A stretch of 64,000 nt of DNA from RGIG8748 sp045539515 (GCA_045539515.1 JAZQFN010000087.1:1-64000), one strand, 5' to 3'. Numbered from the stretch's first letter, positions 43,092-52,417 are shown. Program-made: numbers and translations. Notes: generated by a model not told the origin, from the letters alone.

Positions 43092-43814
43092 TTACTTCTG
43101 ATTTTTGTTTATCATTCTGTTTTCCACAGATCCGTCTTTTAAGTTAATATATCTAACATAAATGGAAATTTTGTTAGCTTCGTTCAAATTTTCCCAGATG
43201 TTTGTTGTAAACTCGTCAATGTCATTGGGAATCTCTACCCTCTCAGGCTCACCTGTAAATGTGGGGATGGGGTTTCCGTCATGGTTGTAGGTGTGGATAA
43301 AGTGACCCAGACCCTTAAGTGCCTTATAGGAGAAGGTGTATCTGTTGCACTCTGTGCCTTCGGGGTCTGCACTCTTTAAGATGCTCATCTTATAGGAAAA
43401 ATCTCCGTCGGCAAAGTTCATAATACCGCTTATTCTGGGGGTAAAGTTGGGAGCGTCAGGTTCAAACTCTCTGGTTTCAAGAGCTTCTTCAAAGCTCTTG
43501 CCTTCCTTTACAAAATCGTATACGGTATCGGTCTGGTCGCCGTTGGTCACTATAAGAGAATTTCCGATTTTACGTACGGGAGAATAAATAATAAGTGAGG
43601 GATCTTCTACCTTTGAAGCATCAAAGGGATAGATTGTTACATCGTCACCGTTTTCGGTAAAAATTCTGTTACGGCTGTTTTCACTTCTGCCCATAATAAA
43701 GTATGCAAAAGCTGCCTTTTCGCCATCGGCACTCTTTCCTATTACAATACCTCTGCCCACATAGGAATTGTCCTTAATGAGCTCACCCATGTTATTGATA
43801 TCATATATGCTCAT
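43092..43814 (-). CDS. purO: IMP cyclohydrolase, PurO-like
   Basis: A 240-residue protein resembling the PurO family (IMP_cyclohyd), best known from methanogenic archaea and present in some Clostridia. Features: NSYVGRGIVIGKSADGE at the N-terminus, FIMGRSENSRNR, and APNFTPRISGI in the middle. It closes the ring of FAICAR to IMP, the last step. The assignment is supported by the adjacent formyltransferase-only PurH. AAGGAGA precedes the ATG. It sits 12 nt after purN. Confidence 0.9.
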   Translation of the reverse strand: MSIYDINNMGELIKDNSYVGRGIVIGKSADGEKAAFAYFIMGRSENSRNRIFTENGDDVTIYPFDASKVEDPSLIIYSPVRKIGNSLIVTNGDQTDTVYDFVKEGKSFEEALETREFEPDAPNFTPRISGIMNFADGDFSYKMSILKSADPEGTECNRYTFSYKALKGLGHFIHTYNHDGNPIPTFTGEPERVEIPNDIDEFTTNIWENLNEANKISIYVRYINLKDGSVENRMINKNQK

Positions 43815-43826
43815 AACTAAATCTCC

Positions 43827-44435
43827 TTATTTGTTTTTAAGAATATCCTGTGCTACCTTTTCCACAGACTCGGGAAGTATTATCCACTCGGCCTCTTCCA
43901 TAACACGCTTCTGCAGTGTTTCGGGGGTATCCCCTTCCTTAATTGCTACTGCCTTTTGCATTATTATCTTTCCTCCGTCGGGAATTTCGTTTACAAAATG
44001 CACTGTGGCACCTGTAACCTTAACTCCATACTCCAAAGCCGCCTCATGAACGTGAAGTCCGTAAAAGCCTTTGCCGCAGAAGGAAGGAATAAGCGAAGGA
44101 TGCACATTTATTATTTTTTCCGGGAACTTTTTTGTAAAGCTTTCCGAAAGAATGCACATAAAGCCTGCAAGAACTATAAAGTCTGTTTCGTACTTTTCAA
44201 TAATATCCTCTATTGCCTTTTCAAAGGCATCCTGTGAGGGCATCATCTTCTTGTGCACAACCTCTGTGGGAATGCCGTTATTTTTTGCTCTTTCCAGTGC
44301 ATAGGCAGTGGGGTTTGAAGCAACCACGACGGAAACCTCTGCAGAGTTTATAATGCCGCTTTTAGTGGCATCTATTATTGCCTGAAGGTTTGTACCGCCG
44401 CCGGAAACCAGCACGCAGACCTTAGCCTTTAGCAT
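43827..44435 (-). CDS. purN: phosphoribosylglycinamide formyltransferase
   Basis: A 202-residue GAR transformylase (formate-tetrahydrofolate dependent), normal in length. VLVSGGGTNLQAIID at the N-terminus, the folate-site segment AGFMCILS, and INVHPSLIPSFCGKGFYG with the catalytic His. HFVNEIPDGGKII is the conserved loop with the Asp. Step 3 of purine synthesis. The start overlaps the purM stop by 7 nt, implying translational coupling. Confidence 0.96.
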   Translation of the reverse strand: MLKAKVCVLVSGGGTNLQAIIDATKSGIINSAEVSVVVASNPTAYALERAKNNGIPTEVVHKKMMPSQDAFEKAIEDIIEKYETDFIVLAGFMCILSESFTKKFPEKIINVHPSLIPSFCGKGFYGLHVHEAALEYGVKVTGATVHFVNEIPDGGKIIMQKAVAIKEGDTPETLQKRVMEEAEWIILPESVEKVAQDILKNK

Positions 44436-45466
44436 AATACCACACTTTCCTCACCTTCGACAATTTCGCCGATGATGTATGCGTCTTCGCCGTTTGCCTT
44501 AAGCACTTCTATTGCCTTGTCGGCATCTTCTTTGGCAACGACAATGCTCATACCTACACCCATATTGAAGGTGTTGAACATATCTCTTTCGGGAATATTG
44601 CCTCTCTTTGCAATGAGGTCGAATATAGGAAGAATCTTTACAGATGCTTTGTCTATCTTTGCTGTGAAGCCTTTGGGAATACTTCTGGGGATATTCTCGT
44701 AGAAACCACCGCCTGTGATGTGAGATACAGCTTTAACCGTAACTTCTTCAAAAAGAGCACACATAGGCTTTACGTAAATCTTGGTAGGTGTAAGCAGTGT
44801 CTCTCCGATAGACTTACCGCCAAGCTCTGCAACGGGTTCTTTAATATCGGCATTTTCCACATCGAATACCTTACGTACAAGAGAGAAGCCGTTGGAGTGA
44901 ACACCGCTGGAAGGAAGGGCTATAATAACATCCCCTTCTTTGATGCTCTTGTTGTTAAGCACTTTGCTCTTGTCTACAATACCTACGCTAAAGCCTGCAA
45001 GGTCGTATTCGTCTATAGGATAGAAACCGGGCATTTCTGCAGTTTCACCACCGATAAGAGCCGCACCGGACTGAACACAGCCGTCTGCAATACCCTTAAC
45101 TATGTCTGCAATCTTTTCGGGAACATTTTTACCGCATGCTATGTAATCCAGGAAGAAAAGGGGCTTTGCGCCACAGCAAATGATGTCGTTTACACACATG
45201 GCAACACAGTCTATACCCACTGTATCGTGCTTATCCATAATAAATGCAAGCTTGAGCTTTGTACCAACACCGTCTGTACCGCTTACAAGTACGGGCTGTG
45301 TCATACCTGTGATGTCAAGCTCAAAAAGACCTCCGAAACCGCCTATATCGGACATGGAACCCTTTGTCATGGTTTCGGCAATATGTTTTTTCATAAGTTC
45401 TACTGCACGGTAACCGGCTGTAATATCAACACCGGCAGCTTTGTAACTGTCACTGTAACTTTTCAA
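44429..45466 (-). CDS. purM: phosphoribosylformylglycinamidine cyclo-ligase
   Basis: A 345-residue AIR synthetase. VSGTDGVGTKLKLAF, DIICCGAKPLFFLDY, LIGGETAEMPGFY and SHITGGGFYENIPR are the family motifs. Step 5 of purine synthesis. Translation begins at TTG, one nucleotide after the purF stop, with GAGG about 9 nt upstream. The N-terminal MKSYSDSYKAAGVDI is canonical. Confidence 0.96.
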   Translation of the reverse strand: MKSYSDSYKAAGVDITAGYRAVELMKKHIAETMTKGSMSDIGGFGGLFELDITGMTQPVLVSGTDGVGTKLKLAFIMDKHDTVGIDCVAMCVNDIICCGAKPLFFLDYIACGKNVPEKIADIVKGIADGCVQSGAALIGGETAEMPGFYPIDEYDLAGFSVGIVDKSKVLNNKSIKEGDVIIALPSSGVHSNGFSLVRKVFDVENADIKEPVAELGGKSIGETLLTPTKIYVKPMCALFEEVTVKAVSHITGGGFYENIPRSIPKGFTAKIDKASVKILPIFDLIAKRGNIPERDMFNTFNMGVGMSIVVAKEDADKAIEVLKANGEDAYIIGEIVEGEESVVLC

Positions 45467-45467
45467 A

Positions 45468-46904
45468 TCATTCTACCTCTTTCTCTGATATTTTTTTTGA
45501 ATATTTATTTTTTTCCGTTTGTTCCGGAATGATTGTGGGGTAATTGTTGGTAAAGCATGCATCGCAGTAACCGCATCCGTTTTCCACGCCGATGAGCTTA
45601 CCTAAGTTTTCAATGTCTAAGAAACCGATGGAATCCACTCCTATGATTTCCTTCATTTCGTCCAATGTGTGGTTACACGCAATAAGCACATCCCTTGATG
45701 CAATATCTGTACCGTAGTAGCATGGATTTAAGAACATTGGAGCGGAAGAGCGAAGATGAACTTCGGTGGCTCCTGCTTCTCTTAAAAGCTTTACTATGAT
45801 GGCGCTGGTGGTGCCTCTCACTATAGAATCGTCCACAAGGACTACTCTTTTGCCCTTTACTGTATCTGCAACTGCATTGAGTTTAATTTTAACTTTATCT
45901 TCACGGACATTTTGTCCGGGAACAATGAAGGTTCTGCCTATGTATTTGTTTTTAATAAGTCCTATACCATAGGGTATGCCGGATTCCTGCGCATAACCCA
46001 AGGCTGCATCAAGACCGGAATCAGGAACGCCTATTACCACATCTGCTTTAATAGGATTCTGCCTTGCAAGCCATTTGCCGGCATTGCGACGGGCTTTGTG
46101 AACACTCTTGCCCTCTATTACAGAATCCGGGCGTGCAAAGTATATGTATTCAAATATACAAAGCTTCTTTTCACATTTATTGCAATGGGTTTTTATGCTT
46201 TTTAAACCGTCATTGCCGAAAACTACGATTTCGCCGGGTTCAATTTCTCTTATAAGTGTAGCGCCTACAGAATCTAAAGCACAGCTTTCGGAAGCAACAA
46301 CATAACTTCCGTCACGGGTTATGCCGTAACACAGAGGTCTGAAACCGAATTTATCTCTGGCAGCTATAAGTTTTGTTGGCGACATCATAACTATAGAGTA
46401 CGCCCCTTCAATCCTTTCCATAGCTTTTTCGAGAGATTCTTCAACCGAACCGCAGGAAAGTCTTGCCTTGGTTGTAAAGTAAGATATAACTTCTATATCG
46501 CTGTTGGTATGAAAGATTGCTCCTTCAAGTTCCAGTTCTCTTCTTAACGCATGGTAGTTTGTAATGGCACCGTTGTATGCCAGAGCTGTGTGACCCTTTA
46601 TATGATTTACAACTATGGGCTGTGCATTAACTCTGCCTTTGGTATCACTTGTGCCGTAACGCACATGACCCAACGCCATATTACCCATGCCGAGACCGTC
46701 CAAAACCTGATGGGTGAAAACATCGTTAACTATACCGTTATCCCTGTGCATTGTAAATACACCGTCGTCGTTTACCACTATACCGCAACTTTCCTGACCT
46801 CTGTGCTGAAGAGCAAAAAGTCCGTAATATGTACTTGCGGCAACATGGCTTTTCTGAGGACTTATAATACCGAAAACGCCACATTCTTCGTGAAGATTAC
46901 TCAT
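45468..46904 (-). CDS. purF: amidophosphoribosyltransferase
   Basis: A 478-residue glutamine PRPP amidotransferase. A short propeptide precedes the N-terminal nucleophile Cys in HEECGVFGI; the PRTase site is VVLVDDSIVRGTT. Cysteines in NPCYYG and GCGYCDACF match the [4Fe-4S]-type PurF of Bacillus. It catalyses the first committed step and is usually feedback-inhibited by nucleotides. The start is the ATG at 46904; the frame extends 11 codons upstream. A 156-nt gap with a hairpin separates it from purE. Confidence 0.96.
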   Translation of the reverse strand: MSNLHEECGVFGIISPQKSHVAASTYYGLFALQHRGQESCGIVVNDDGVFTMHRDNGIVNDVFTHQVLDGLGMGNMALGHVRYGTSDTKGRVNAQPIVVNHIKGHTALAYNGAITNYHALRRELELEGAIFHTNSDIEVISYFTTKARLSCGSVEESLEKAMERIEGAYSIVMMSPTKLIAARDKFGFRPLCYGITRDGSYVVASESCALDSVGATLIREIEPGEIVVFGNDGLKSIKTHCNKCEKKLCIFEYIYFARPDSVIEGKSVHKARRNAGKWLARQNPIKADVVIGVPDSGLDAALGYAQESGIPYGIGLIKNKYIGRTFIVPGQNVREDKVKIKLNAVADTVKGKRVVLVDDSIVRGTTSAIIVKLLREAGATEVHLRSSAPMFLNPCYYGTDIASRDVLIACNHTLDEMKEIIGVDSIGFLDIENLGKLIGVENGCGYCDACFTNNYPTIIPEQTEKNKYSKKISEKEVE

Positions 46905-47030
46905 AAAAATCGCCTTGCCTTTCTCTTGCTGAAACATACATTCAACAAGTATTTTTTATCGCGGTACAAATACCTACCACAGGAAATTTATCCTTAAAAG
47001 CTGAATTTGTATGTATGATATAAATACAAA

Positions 47031-47054
47031 TAAGCGGAAGTGATATTCCGCTTA
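47031..47054 (-). terminator. hairpin between purE and purF
   Basis: AAGCGGAA/TTCCGCTT stem with a weak T-rich tail on the minus strand, 7 nt after the purE stop. It could partly terminate or stabilise the purE end. The rest of the 156-nt gap shows nothing clear. Confidence 0.5.
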
Positions 47055-47060
47055 CTATAA

Positions 47061-47558
47061 TTATTTACAGTTGTACTGTTGTTCAATTTTGGCATTCTTT
47101 TCCAAAACTGTATTAGCTGCAGTTTCTCTGTCCGCCTTAAGCTTACAGTAAAGTTCATCGTCGCCGAGGGCTATAATCTGGGCAGCAAGAATTGCTGCAT
47201 TCTTGGCTCCGTCTATAGCAACGGTGGCCACAGGAATGCCCGAGGGCATCTGCACGGTTGCAAGAAGAGCATCAAGTCCGTCAAGCTTCTTGGCACTTAC
47301 GGGTATACCTATAACGGGAAGCACGGTATTTGCCGCAACTGCACCTGCAAGATGCGCCGCCATACCTGCTGCCGCTATAATGACGCCAAATCCATTGTCC
47401 TTGGCGCCCGACACAAAATCCCTTACCTGCTCGGGGGTGCGGTGAGCGGAATACACATGTACCTCATAGGGTATACCGTACTCCTTAAGAGTATCCATTG
47501 CCTTTTCAACTACGGGCAAATCACTATCACTGCCCATTATTACTGCTACCTTCTTCAA
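47061..47558 (-). CDS. purE: N5-carboxyaminoimidazole ribonucleotide mutase, PurE class I
   Basis: A 165-residue PurE. MGSDSDLPVVEKA (substrate loop), VYSAHRTPEQ (catalytic His region) and AAAGMAAHLAGAVAA are class-I-type signatures. Class I PurE normally works with PurK, which is not in this window. Translation starts at TTG with GGAGG 9 nt upstream. It is the first gene of the operon, preceded by a strong promoter. Confidence 0.95.
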   Translation of the reverse strand: MKKVAVIMGSDSDLPVVEKAMDTLKEYGIPYEVHVYSAHRTPEQVRDFVSGAKDNGFGVIIAAAGMAAHLAGAVAANTVLPVIGIPVSAKKLDGLDALLATVQMPSGIPVATVAIDGAKNAAILAAQIIALGDDELYCKLKADRETAANTVLEKNAKIEQQYNCK

Positions 47559-47599
47559 AGAAAAGCACCTCCGATTAATATATTTGGATTACGTTATAT

Positions 47600-47629
47600 A
47601 TAATAACATTTTTTGTATAGTTTTGTCAA
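47600..47629 (-). promoter_or_regulatory. promoter of the purine operon
   Basis: Minus-strand TTGACA (47624-47629), 18-nt spacer and TATTAT (47600-47605), about 42 nt before purE. The leader is too short for a purine riboswitch, and none of its conserved loops is visible. Confidence 0.75.
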
Positions 47630-47712
47630 TAAATCACCTTAAAACTTGTGAGATAACGCCAATAAAAATCACAAATATCCTCAAGTTATATATTATTTAT
47701 CCACTTAATATT

Positions 47713-48129
47713 TCACATGTCTCTCTTGGGCTTGGGATTTACAATATCTCTCCAATCGAGGTAACCCTTATCAAGACCTAGGATAAGCACCTCGGCTGTT
47801 GCCACATTGGTTGCAACGGGTATGTTGTGAATATCGCAAAGCTTGAGGATGTTGAGAACCTCGGGTTCATAAGTTTTTGATGTGAGAGGATCCCTGAAGA
47901 ACAACACAAGATCTATCTCATTGTAGGCTATTCTTGCGCCAATCTGCTGGTCTCCGCCCTGAGCACCTGCAAGGAACTTGTGGACTTCGAGTCCTGTGGC
48001 ATCAGTAATAAGACCGCCTGTGGTTCCGGTGGCAACGAGATTGTGCTTTGCAAATATACCCTTGTATGCTATGCAAAACTGTACCATAAGTTCTTTCTTT
48101 TTGTCGTGAGCTATCAATGCAATGTTCAT
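47713..48129 (-). CDS. mgsA: methylglyoxal synthase
   Basis: A 138-residue MgsA, normal in length. MNIALIAHDKKK, ATGTTGGLI, AGAQGGDQQIGA (with the catalytic Asp) and LVLFFRDPL are family motifs. It converts dihydroxyacetone phosphate to methylglyoxal, relieving phosphate stress. In Clostridia it commonly ends the mre-min cluster, as here, 24 nt after the MinD-like gene. Confidence 0.97.
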   Translation of the reverse strand: MNIALIAHDKKKELMVQFCIAYKGIFAKHNLVATGTTGGLITDATGLEVHKFLAGAQGGDQQIGARIAYNEIDLVLFFRDPLTSKTYEPEVLNILKLCDIHNIPVATNVATAEVLILGLDKGYLDWRDIVNPKPKRDM

Positions 48130-48153
48130 TTCGTATCCTTCCCTTCTTTATAT

Positions 48154-48918
48154 TTAATCTGCCTTAAGAGAGAATTTTCTTCCCGGTTTAAAGCAATCAT
48201 AAACCTTTTTGAATTCTTGAGCACATACCCTCTGCCCTTCTATACGGGATGCAATATTGGCAAAGGCCTCTTTAAGTGATTTATCTTCCATTGAGTTTAT
48301 TATACCCTGCCTGTATATAATTTCCGCTTCATAAGTCCACGGCACAAGTCCGAGAAGCGGATAACCTATGCTGTCGAGAATTTCATCTATCGTAAGGTGT
48401 ATTCCTTTTTGTATATAGGTGGGTATTATTTTGTTAACAATTACACGGGTATCGGTAAAATCATACACACCGGCTGACCTTTCACAAAGTTGAACGGAAA
48501 GCTTACCGGGCTCGGTAACCAGCACCAAAGTATCCGTAAACCCGAGAACCTCTTTTACAAAGTCTTCATCTCTGTCGGTTAAATCACAAAAGATATATTT
48601 AAAATCCGAATTTTTTAAGATTTCAAAGGCTGCGCTTACATCAAAGAAGTCCTTTTCGTAATCGCATCGTATAAAACTTCCGCTGCCCTTTTTGCACAGG
48701 GTTTCCTCAAAGCTGCAATCTCCGGAAACCGCATCGGAGAGTGTATATACATAATCGTTGTTAAATCCAAGTGCCAAATCGAGCCCGCACCTTTCAAAGC
48801 ACATATCGCAGGCGAGTACTTCTACAGATTTATCAACAAAAGAACTCCACACTCCGGCAAGGCAAAGGGTAGCTCCGCTTCCGCCTTTTGGAGCTGTAAA
48901 TGCAATTACTTTCGCCAT
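48154..48918 (-). CDS. MinD/ParA-like ATPase with altered P-loop
   Basis: A 254-residue protein of the MinD/ParA superfamily at the minD position between the mre-mrdA block and mgsA. The N-terminus MAKVIAFTAPKGGSGAT is a deviant Walker A. It keeps the signature Lys (11) but has Ala (16) where the GKT/S lysine is expected. LVLVTEPGKLSVQLCER and RVIVNKI fit the fold. The C-terminus FKPGRKFSLKAD is not a clear MinD amphipathic helix, and no minC or minE is nearby. It may be a degenerate or repurposed MinD. The start at the ATG at 48918 avoids an earlier ATG that overlaps GGAGGG. Confidence 0.72.
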   Translation of the reverse strand: MAKVIAFTAPKGGSGATLCLAGVWSSFVDKSVEVLACDMCFERCGLDLALGFNNDYVYTLSDAVSGDCSFEETLCKKGSGSFIRCDYEKDFFDVSAAFEILKNSDFKYIFCDLTDRDEDFVKEVLGFTDTLVLVTEPGKLSVQLCERSAGVYDFTDTRVIVNKIIPTYIQKGIHLTIDEILDSIGYPLLGLVPWTYEAEIIYRQGIINSMEDKSLKEAFANIASRIEGQRVCAQEFKKVYDCFKPGRKFSLKAD

Positions 48919-48938
48919 TTTACCCTCCATATTTTATC

Positions 48939-48944
48939 ATTATA
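48939..48944 (-). promoter_or_regulatory. extended -10 promoter for the MinD-like gene
   Basis: Minus-strand TGGTATAAT just upstream of the start; the -35 (TAGCAA at 48962-48967) is weak. Confidence 0.5.
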
Positions 48945-48969
48945 CCATATTATTCATTGATTTGCTATA

Positions 48970-48995
48970 GATTTTTGCATTTTTATGCAAAAATT
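48970..48995 (-). terminator. AT-rich hairpin after mrdA
   Basis: ATTTTTGCAT/ATGCAAAAAT palindrome 18 nt past the mrdA stop; a weak terminator between mrdA and the MinD-like gene. Confidence 0.5.
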
Positions 48996-49012
48996 CTTAA
49001 TTATCCTACGTA

Positions 49013-51076
49013 TTACGGTCTTAAGCTGTTGGTTACCGGCATACTGTCCTTTTCCCTGTCTACGTTAATTCCGAAATACTGTTCATATATTTTGCGGGCT
49101 ATAGGTGCAAGAGCTGCACCGGAACCGGCATTTTCTATAACTACAGCTACCGCAATCTGAGGATTCTCGTAGGGTGCATATGATGCAAATACACCATTGG
49201 CACTACCTGTATTTACCTGAGCAGAACCAGTCTTTGAGCACACGTTTATTGGGAAGTCTGCAAACACGGCAGAGGATGTACCCTCGCGGCTTCCCAGATA
49301 CATACCATAGGTTATGGCATCGTAGGTTTCATCGCTCATTTCAATCTTGGCAACAACCTCGGGGTCAAATCTGTTTACAATGCCTCCGTCTTCGGAGCTT
49401 CGTATATATTTGGTAAGATGCGGTCTGTAGAGAGTTCCGCCGTTGGCAACAGCGGCTATATAATTGGCAATCTGTAGGGGCGTAAACACGTTGAACGACT
49501 GACCTATCGCCATCTGAAGAGTATCACCGGGATACCACACCTGATTGAAGGTGTCGTCCTTGTACTTTTCGTTGGCAAGTATTCCGGCGGTTTCGCCTTC
49601 TATCTCTATACCTGTTTTTTTGCCGAGACCAAATTTGTCGGCATATTCATATATTTTCTTTTCTCCAAGCTGTTTGCCAAGCTCATAGAAAAAGTAGTTG
49701 CAGGAGTTGCCTATTGCCAGTTCTACATTCTGACTTCCATGAGTTCCGCCGTTTTGCGACCATATCCAGCAATTAAAGGTCTGACCGTAATGCTCATACT
49801 GACCTTTGTCCACAATGGTGGTTGAAGGAGTTATGATGCCCTCTTCAAGGCCTGCTATTGCGGTAACTATTTTAAATACGGAACCCGGCGGATACGTACC
49901 GCTTATGGCGCGGTTAAAGAGCGGATTTCCGGAGTCTTTTATAAGCTCGTCATAATCTTCCTCGAACCTGTCGGGGTCAAAATCCGGATAACTTGTCATA
50001 GCCAGAATTTCCCCTGTGCGCACATCTATAACCACGACTGCACCGCCACCTGCATCGGCACCGGCTTTATCGTCGGAGGATTCACCCTTGCGCTTAATGT
50101 TGTCGATGGTTTCTTTGAGAACATCTTCGGCAACCTTCTGAAGCTCGTAGTCTATAGTAAGGATGGCATCATTACCGGGAATGGCAGGAACCTCATAGGG
50201 AACATAGGTACCTGTGGCGGTATCCAGATTTCTTGTAATTTTACCGTCGGTTCCCTTGATGTAAGGCTCAAGGAACTTTTCAAGACCTTCTTTACCTATG
50301 ATGTCATTCATACCGTAATTTTTGTCCTTTAACTGTTCGTACTCTTCCTGGTATATTACACCTACTCTGCCCAATATATGGGAAGCCATAGAACCGTGAA
50401 CAAACTTTCTGAAAGGTGAACTTATAACATTTATATTAAAGTAATAGTCGCTGTTTTCCTTAAGAACGGAAACTGTGTTCATACTTACGTCACCGGCAAT
50501 TGTAACCGGTGCTCCGTATGCAAGACCTCTGGCCTCAAGTTCATACCTTATACCCACAATCTTACGGATTTCTTCATCGGTGTAGCGTTCATCCAGATTA
50601 TAGCGTTTTGCAAGCTCCATAAGAGCTTCCTTACCGGAAGCATCGGAGGATATTTCGTATTTTTTCTTAAAAGCCTTAATCTTATCCGCTTTGGTTTTTT
50701 GGTCGTCGTCTTTATATGTAAAGGAATAGTCTTCTTTGGATATGGGTAGAGAATCCACATACATATCCTCGTTTGCTTCCAGTACATTAATTGTTGCAAG
50801 AAGTACGTCGTTCACCTTGTCATTGGACTCCTGGCTATAAACTACCTGAACGGAAAAGCCGACTCTGTTTGCTATAAGGGGAACACCGTTTCTGTCGTAT
50901 ATAACTCCTCTTGGCGCAGATACAACAACAGAATTGGTGAGTTTATCCATAGCCTGTTTCTGATAATCCTCACCCTTGGCAATCTGCAGGACCATAAGCT
51001 TGATGATAATTGCCACAAGCATAAGAGAAACCACAAGAAGCATTATGAAATTTTTGTCTTTAAGCTTTTCTCTCAC
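49013..51076 (-). CDS. mrdA: penicillin-binding protein 2 (elongasome transpeptidase)
   Basis: A 687-residue class B PBP. One N-terminal helix anchors it, followed by a dimerisation domain and a transpeptidase with SxxK in YPPGSVFKIVT, SxN in NSCNYFF and KTG in CSKTGSAQV. It crosslinks peptidoglycan in the rod complex. It starts at GTG directly after the mreD stop. RodA, its usual partner, is not in the window. Confidence 0.95.
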   Translation of the reverse strand: MREKLKDKNFIMLLVVSLMLVAIIIKLMVLQIAKGEDYQKQAMDKLTNSVVVSAPRGVIYDRNGVPLIANRVGFSVQVVYSQESNDKVNDVLLATINVLEANEDMYVDSLPISKEDYSFTYKDDDQKTKADKIKAFKKKYEISSDASGKEALMELAKRYNLDERYTDEEIRKIVGIRYELEARGLAYGAPVTIAGDVSMNTVSVLKENSDYYFNINVISSPFRKFVHGSMASHILGRVGVIYQEEYEQLKDKNYGMNDIIGKEGLEKFLEPYIKGTDGKITRNLDTATGTYVPYEVPAIPGNDAILTIDYELQKVAEDVLKETIDNIKRKGESSDDKAGADAGGGAVVVIDVRTGEILAMTSYPDFDPDRFEEDYDELIKDSGNPLFNRAISGTYPPGSVFKIVTAIAGLEEGIITPSTTIVDKGQYEHYGQTFNCWIWSQNGGTHGSQNVELAIGNSCNYFFYELGKQLGEKKIYEYADKFGLGKKTGIEIEGETAGILANEKYKDDTFNQVWYPGDTLQMAIGQSFNVFTPLQIANYIAAVANGGTLYRPHLTKYIRSSEDGGIVNRFDPEVVAKIEMSDETYDAITYGMYLGSREGTSSAVFADFPINVCSKTGSAQVNTGSANGVFASYAPYENPQIAVAVVIENAGSGAALAPIARKIYEQYFGINVDREKDSMPVTNSLRP

Positions 51077-51571
51077 TTATAATCCCTTTATCCTTTCCTC
51101 ACTAAGCCAACGCGCCCAATACGATATAACAACAGATATAACTGCATCGTATACAGCTGTAGGCAACACAATACGCAAAAACGGATACCACATGGTGGCA
51201 TAGCCGGGTATAACATAATTAATAATAAGTATCGCCGTGTGGTATACCAGAGAAACCACCAGCACACCAAGGGCTACAGTCCATATGTTTTTCTTAATAA
51301 GCGATGCCGCAAAGTTGGAAATAGCAAGACCTATATACATATACAAAAGGGCATTTACACCCACATAGGGCTGTGAATACAAATCCACCATAATACCTGC
51401 CACAAGGCAAAGCACCGTTGACCTTACGGGAAAATTGTACATAGAATAACATACCGCAAATACAAATATAATGTTTGGCGCTATGGAATATATATCAATA
51501 TATATACCCAGGCTTGTCTGCAGTATATATATAACAATCAGCGTTATATATGTCAGTACATAATTCATCAT
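51077..51571 (-). CDS. mreD: rod shape-determining protein MreD
   Basis: A 164-residue membrane protein with about five helices and the short MreD pattern (APNIIFVFAVCYSMY, VAGIMVDLYSQPYVGVNALL). It is part of the MreBCD elongasome. Two adjacent ATGs are possible starts (51571 or 51568). It lies 15 nt after mreC and abuts mrdA. Confidence 0.9.
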   Translation of the reverse strand: MMNYVLTYITLIVIYILQTSLGIYIDIYSIAPNIIFVFAVCYSMYNFPVRSTVLCLVAGIMVDLYSQPYVGVNALLYMYIGLAISNFAASLIKKNIWTVALGVLVVSLVYHTAILIINYVIPGYATMWYPFLRIVLPTAVYDAVISVVISYWARWLSEERIKGL

Positions 51572-51586
51572 AACCTAAATCCAACC

Positions 51587-52417
51587 TTATACATTCTTGA
51601 TTACAAGAACCTCATTAAGGTCCTTAAAATCCACACCGGTTTTAATAATAGCTTCCTTTGAAACTCCGGTAACATCGTCTTTAATTTCCTGAACCTTGCC
51701 GATATAAATCCCGGGAGGAATAATGCCGCCGGCACCGGAGGTTTCAATGTGGTCGCCCACCTCAATACCCGATTCCACAGACACATAGGTCATCTTGCAC
51801 AGGCCGTCTTCCATAAGGCTTATATCGCCCTGAACTATGGCAGTATTGGATACACGCGGTACCGTAGCGCTTACTGCTACTTTGCTGTCTATAATAGGGC
51901 TTACCTTAGCCCAGTTTCTGCCAACCTCAGAAACATAACCCACAAGTCCGTAGGGAGTGATAACGGCGCAGTTACGGGTAATACCGTCACTTATACCCTT
52001 GTTTATGGTGTATGTCTTGGAGAAATTATCTATCTGATAGGCAATGACATCGCATGCCACAGTATCGAAATCCTTCTCGTTTTCCTTAAGTTCGAGCATC
52101 TTACGAAGACGTTCGTTTTCCTCTTTAAGGTCATCGGTTTTCCTGAGTTCATCCTCAAGGACTGCCACACGTTCTCTAAGAGTTTCGTTTTCCTTTTCGT
52201 AACCGTTCATATTGGTAAGATATTCAAAAAATCCGCTTATGGAATCGCCAATTCCCGAGAAAAAGCTCTGTATGGGAGAAAACACCGTACCCATGGCATC
52301 GGAGGAACCCCCTGCTTTCTTTCTGTTGACGGCAGACCCCACAATAATGCCTATAATAAGAATTACCGTGGCGGCAATAAGCAATATCTTAAATTTATTC
52401 TTTTGAAAAAAATACAT
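51587..52417 (-). CDS. mreC: rod shape-determining protein MreC
   Basis: A 276-residue MreC: an N-terminal transmembrane helix (about 10-30), a coiled coil (about 68-112, YEKENETLRERVAVLEDEL) and a C-terminal beta-barrel pair with IDSKVAVSATV and GIYIGKVQEI. It links cytoplasmic MreB to the periplasmic-side PBP. AAAGGAAAG precedes the ATG. It lies 30 nt after mreB. Confidence 0.95.
   Translation of the reverse strand: MYFFQKNKFKILLIAATVILIIGIIVGSAVNRKKAGGSSDAMGTVFSPIQSFFSGIGDSISGFFEYLTNMNGYEKENETLRERVAVLEDELRKTDDLKEENERLRKMLELKENEKDFDTVACDVIAYQIDNFSKTYTINKGISDGITRNCAVITPYGLVGYVSEVGRNWAKVSPIIDSKVAVSATVPRVSNTAIVQGDISLMEDGLCKMTYVSVESGIEVGDHIETSGAGGIIPPGIYIGKVQEIKDDVTGVSKEAIIKTGVDFKDLNEVLVIKNV

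Noticed and set aside
44720..45532. 270-codon open frame on the plus strand opposite purM
   Set aside because: Tyr/Asn/Cys-rich translation, no ribosome-binding site, and fully antisense to a clear purM.
47559..47712. Purine riboswitch upstream of purE
   Set aside because: The leader from the promoter is only about 40 nt, and the conserved loops are absent.
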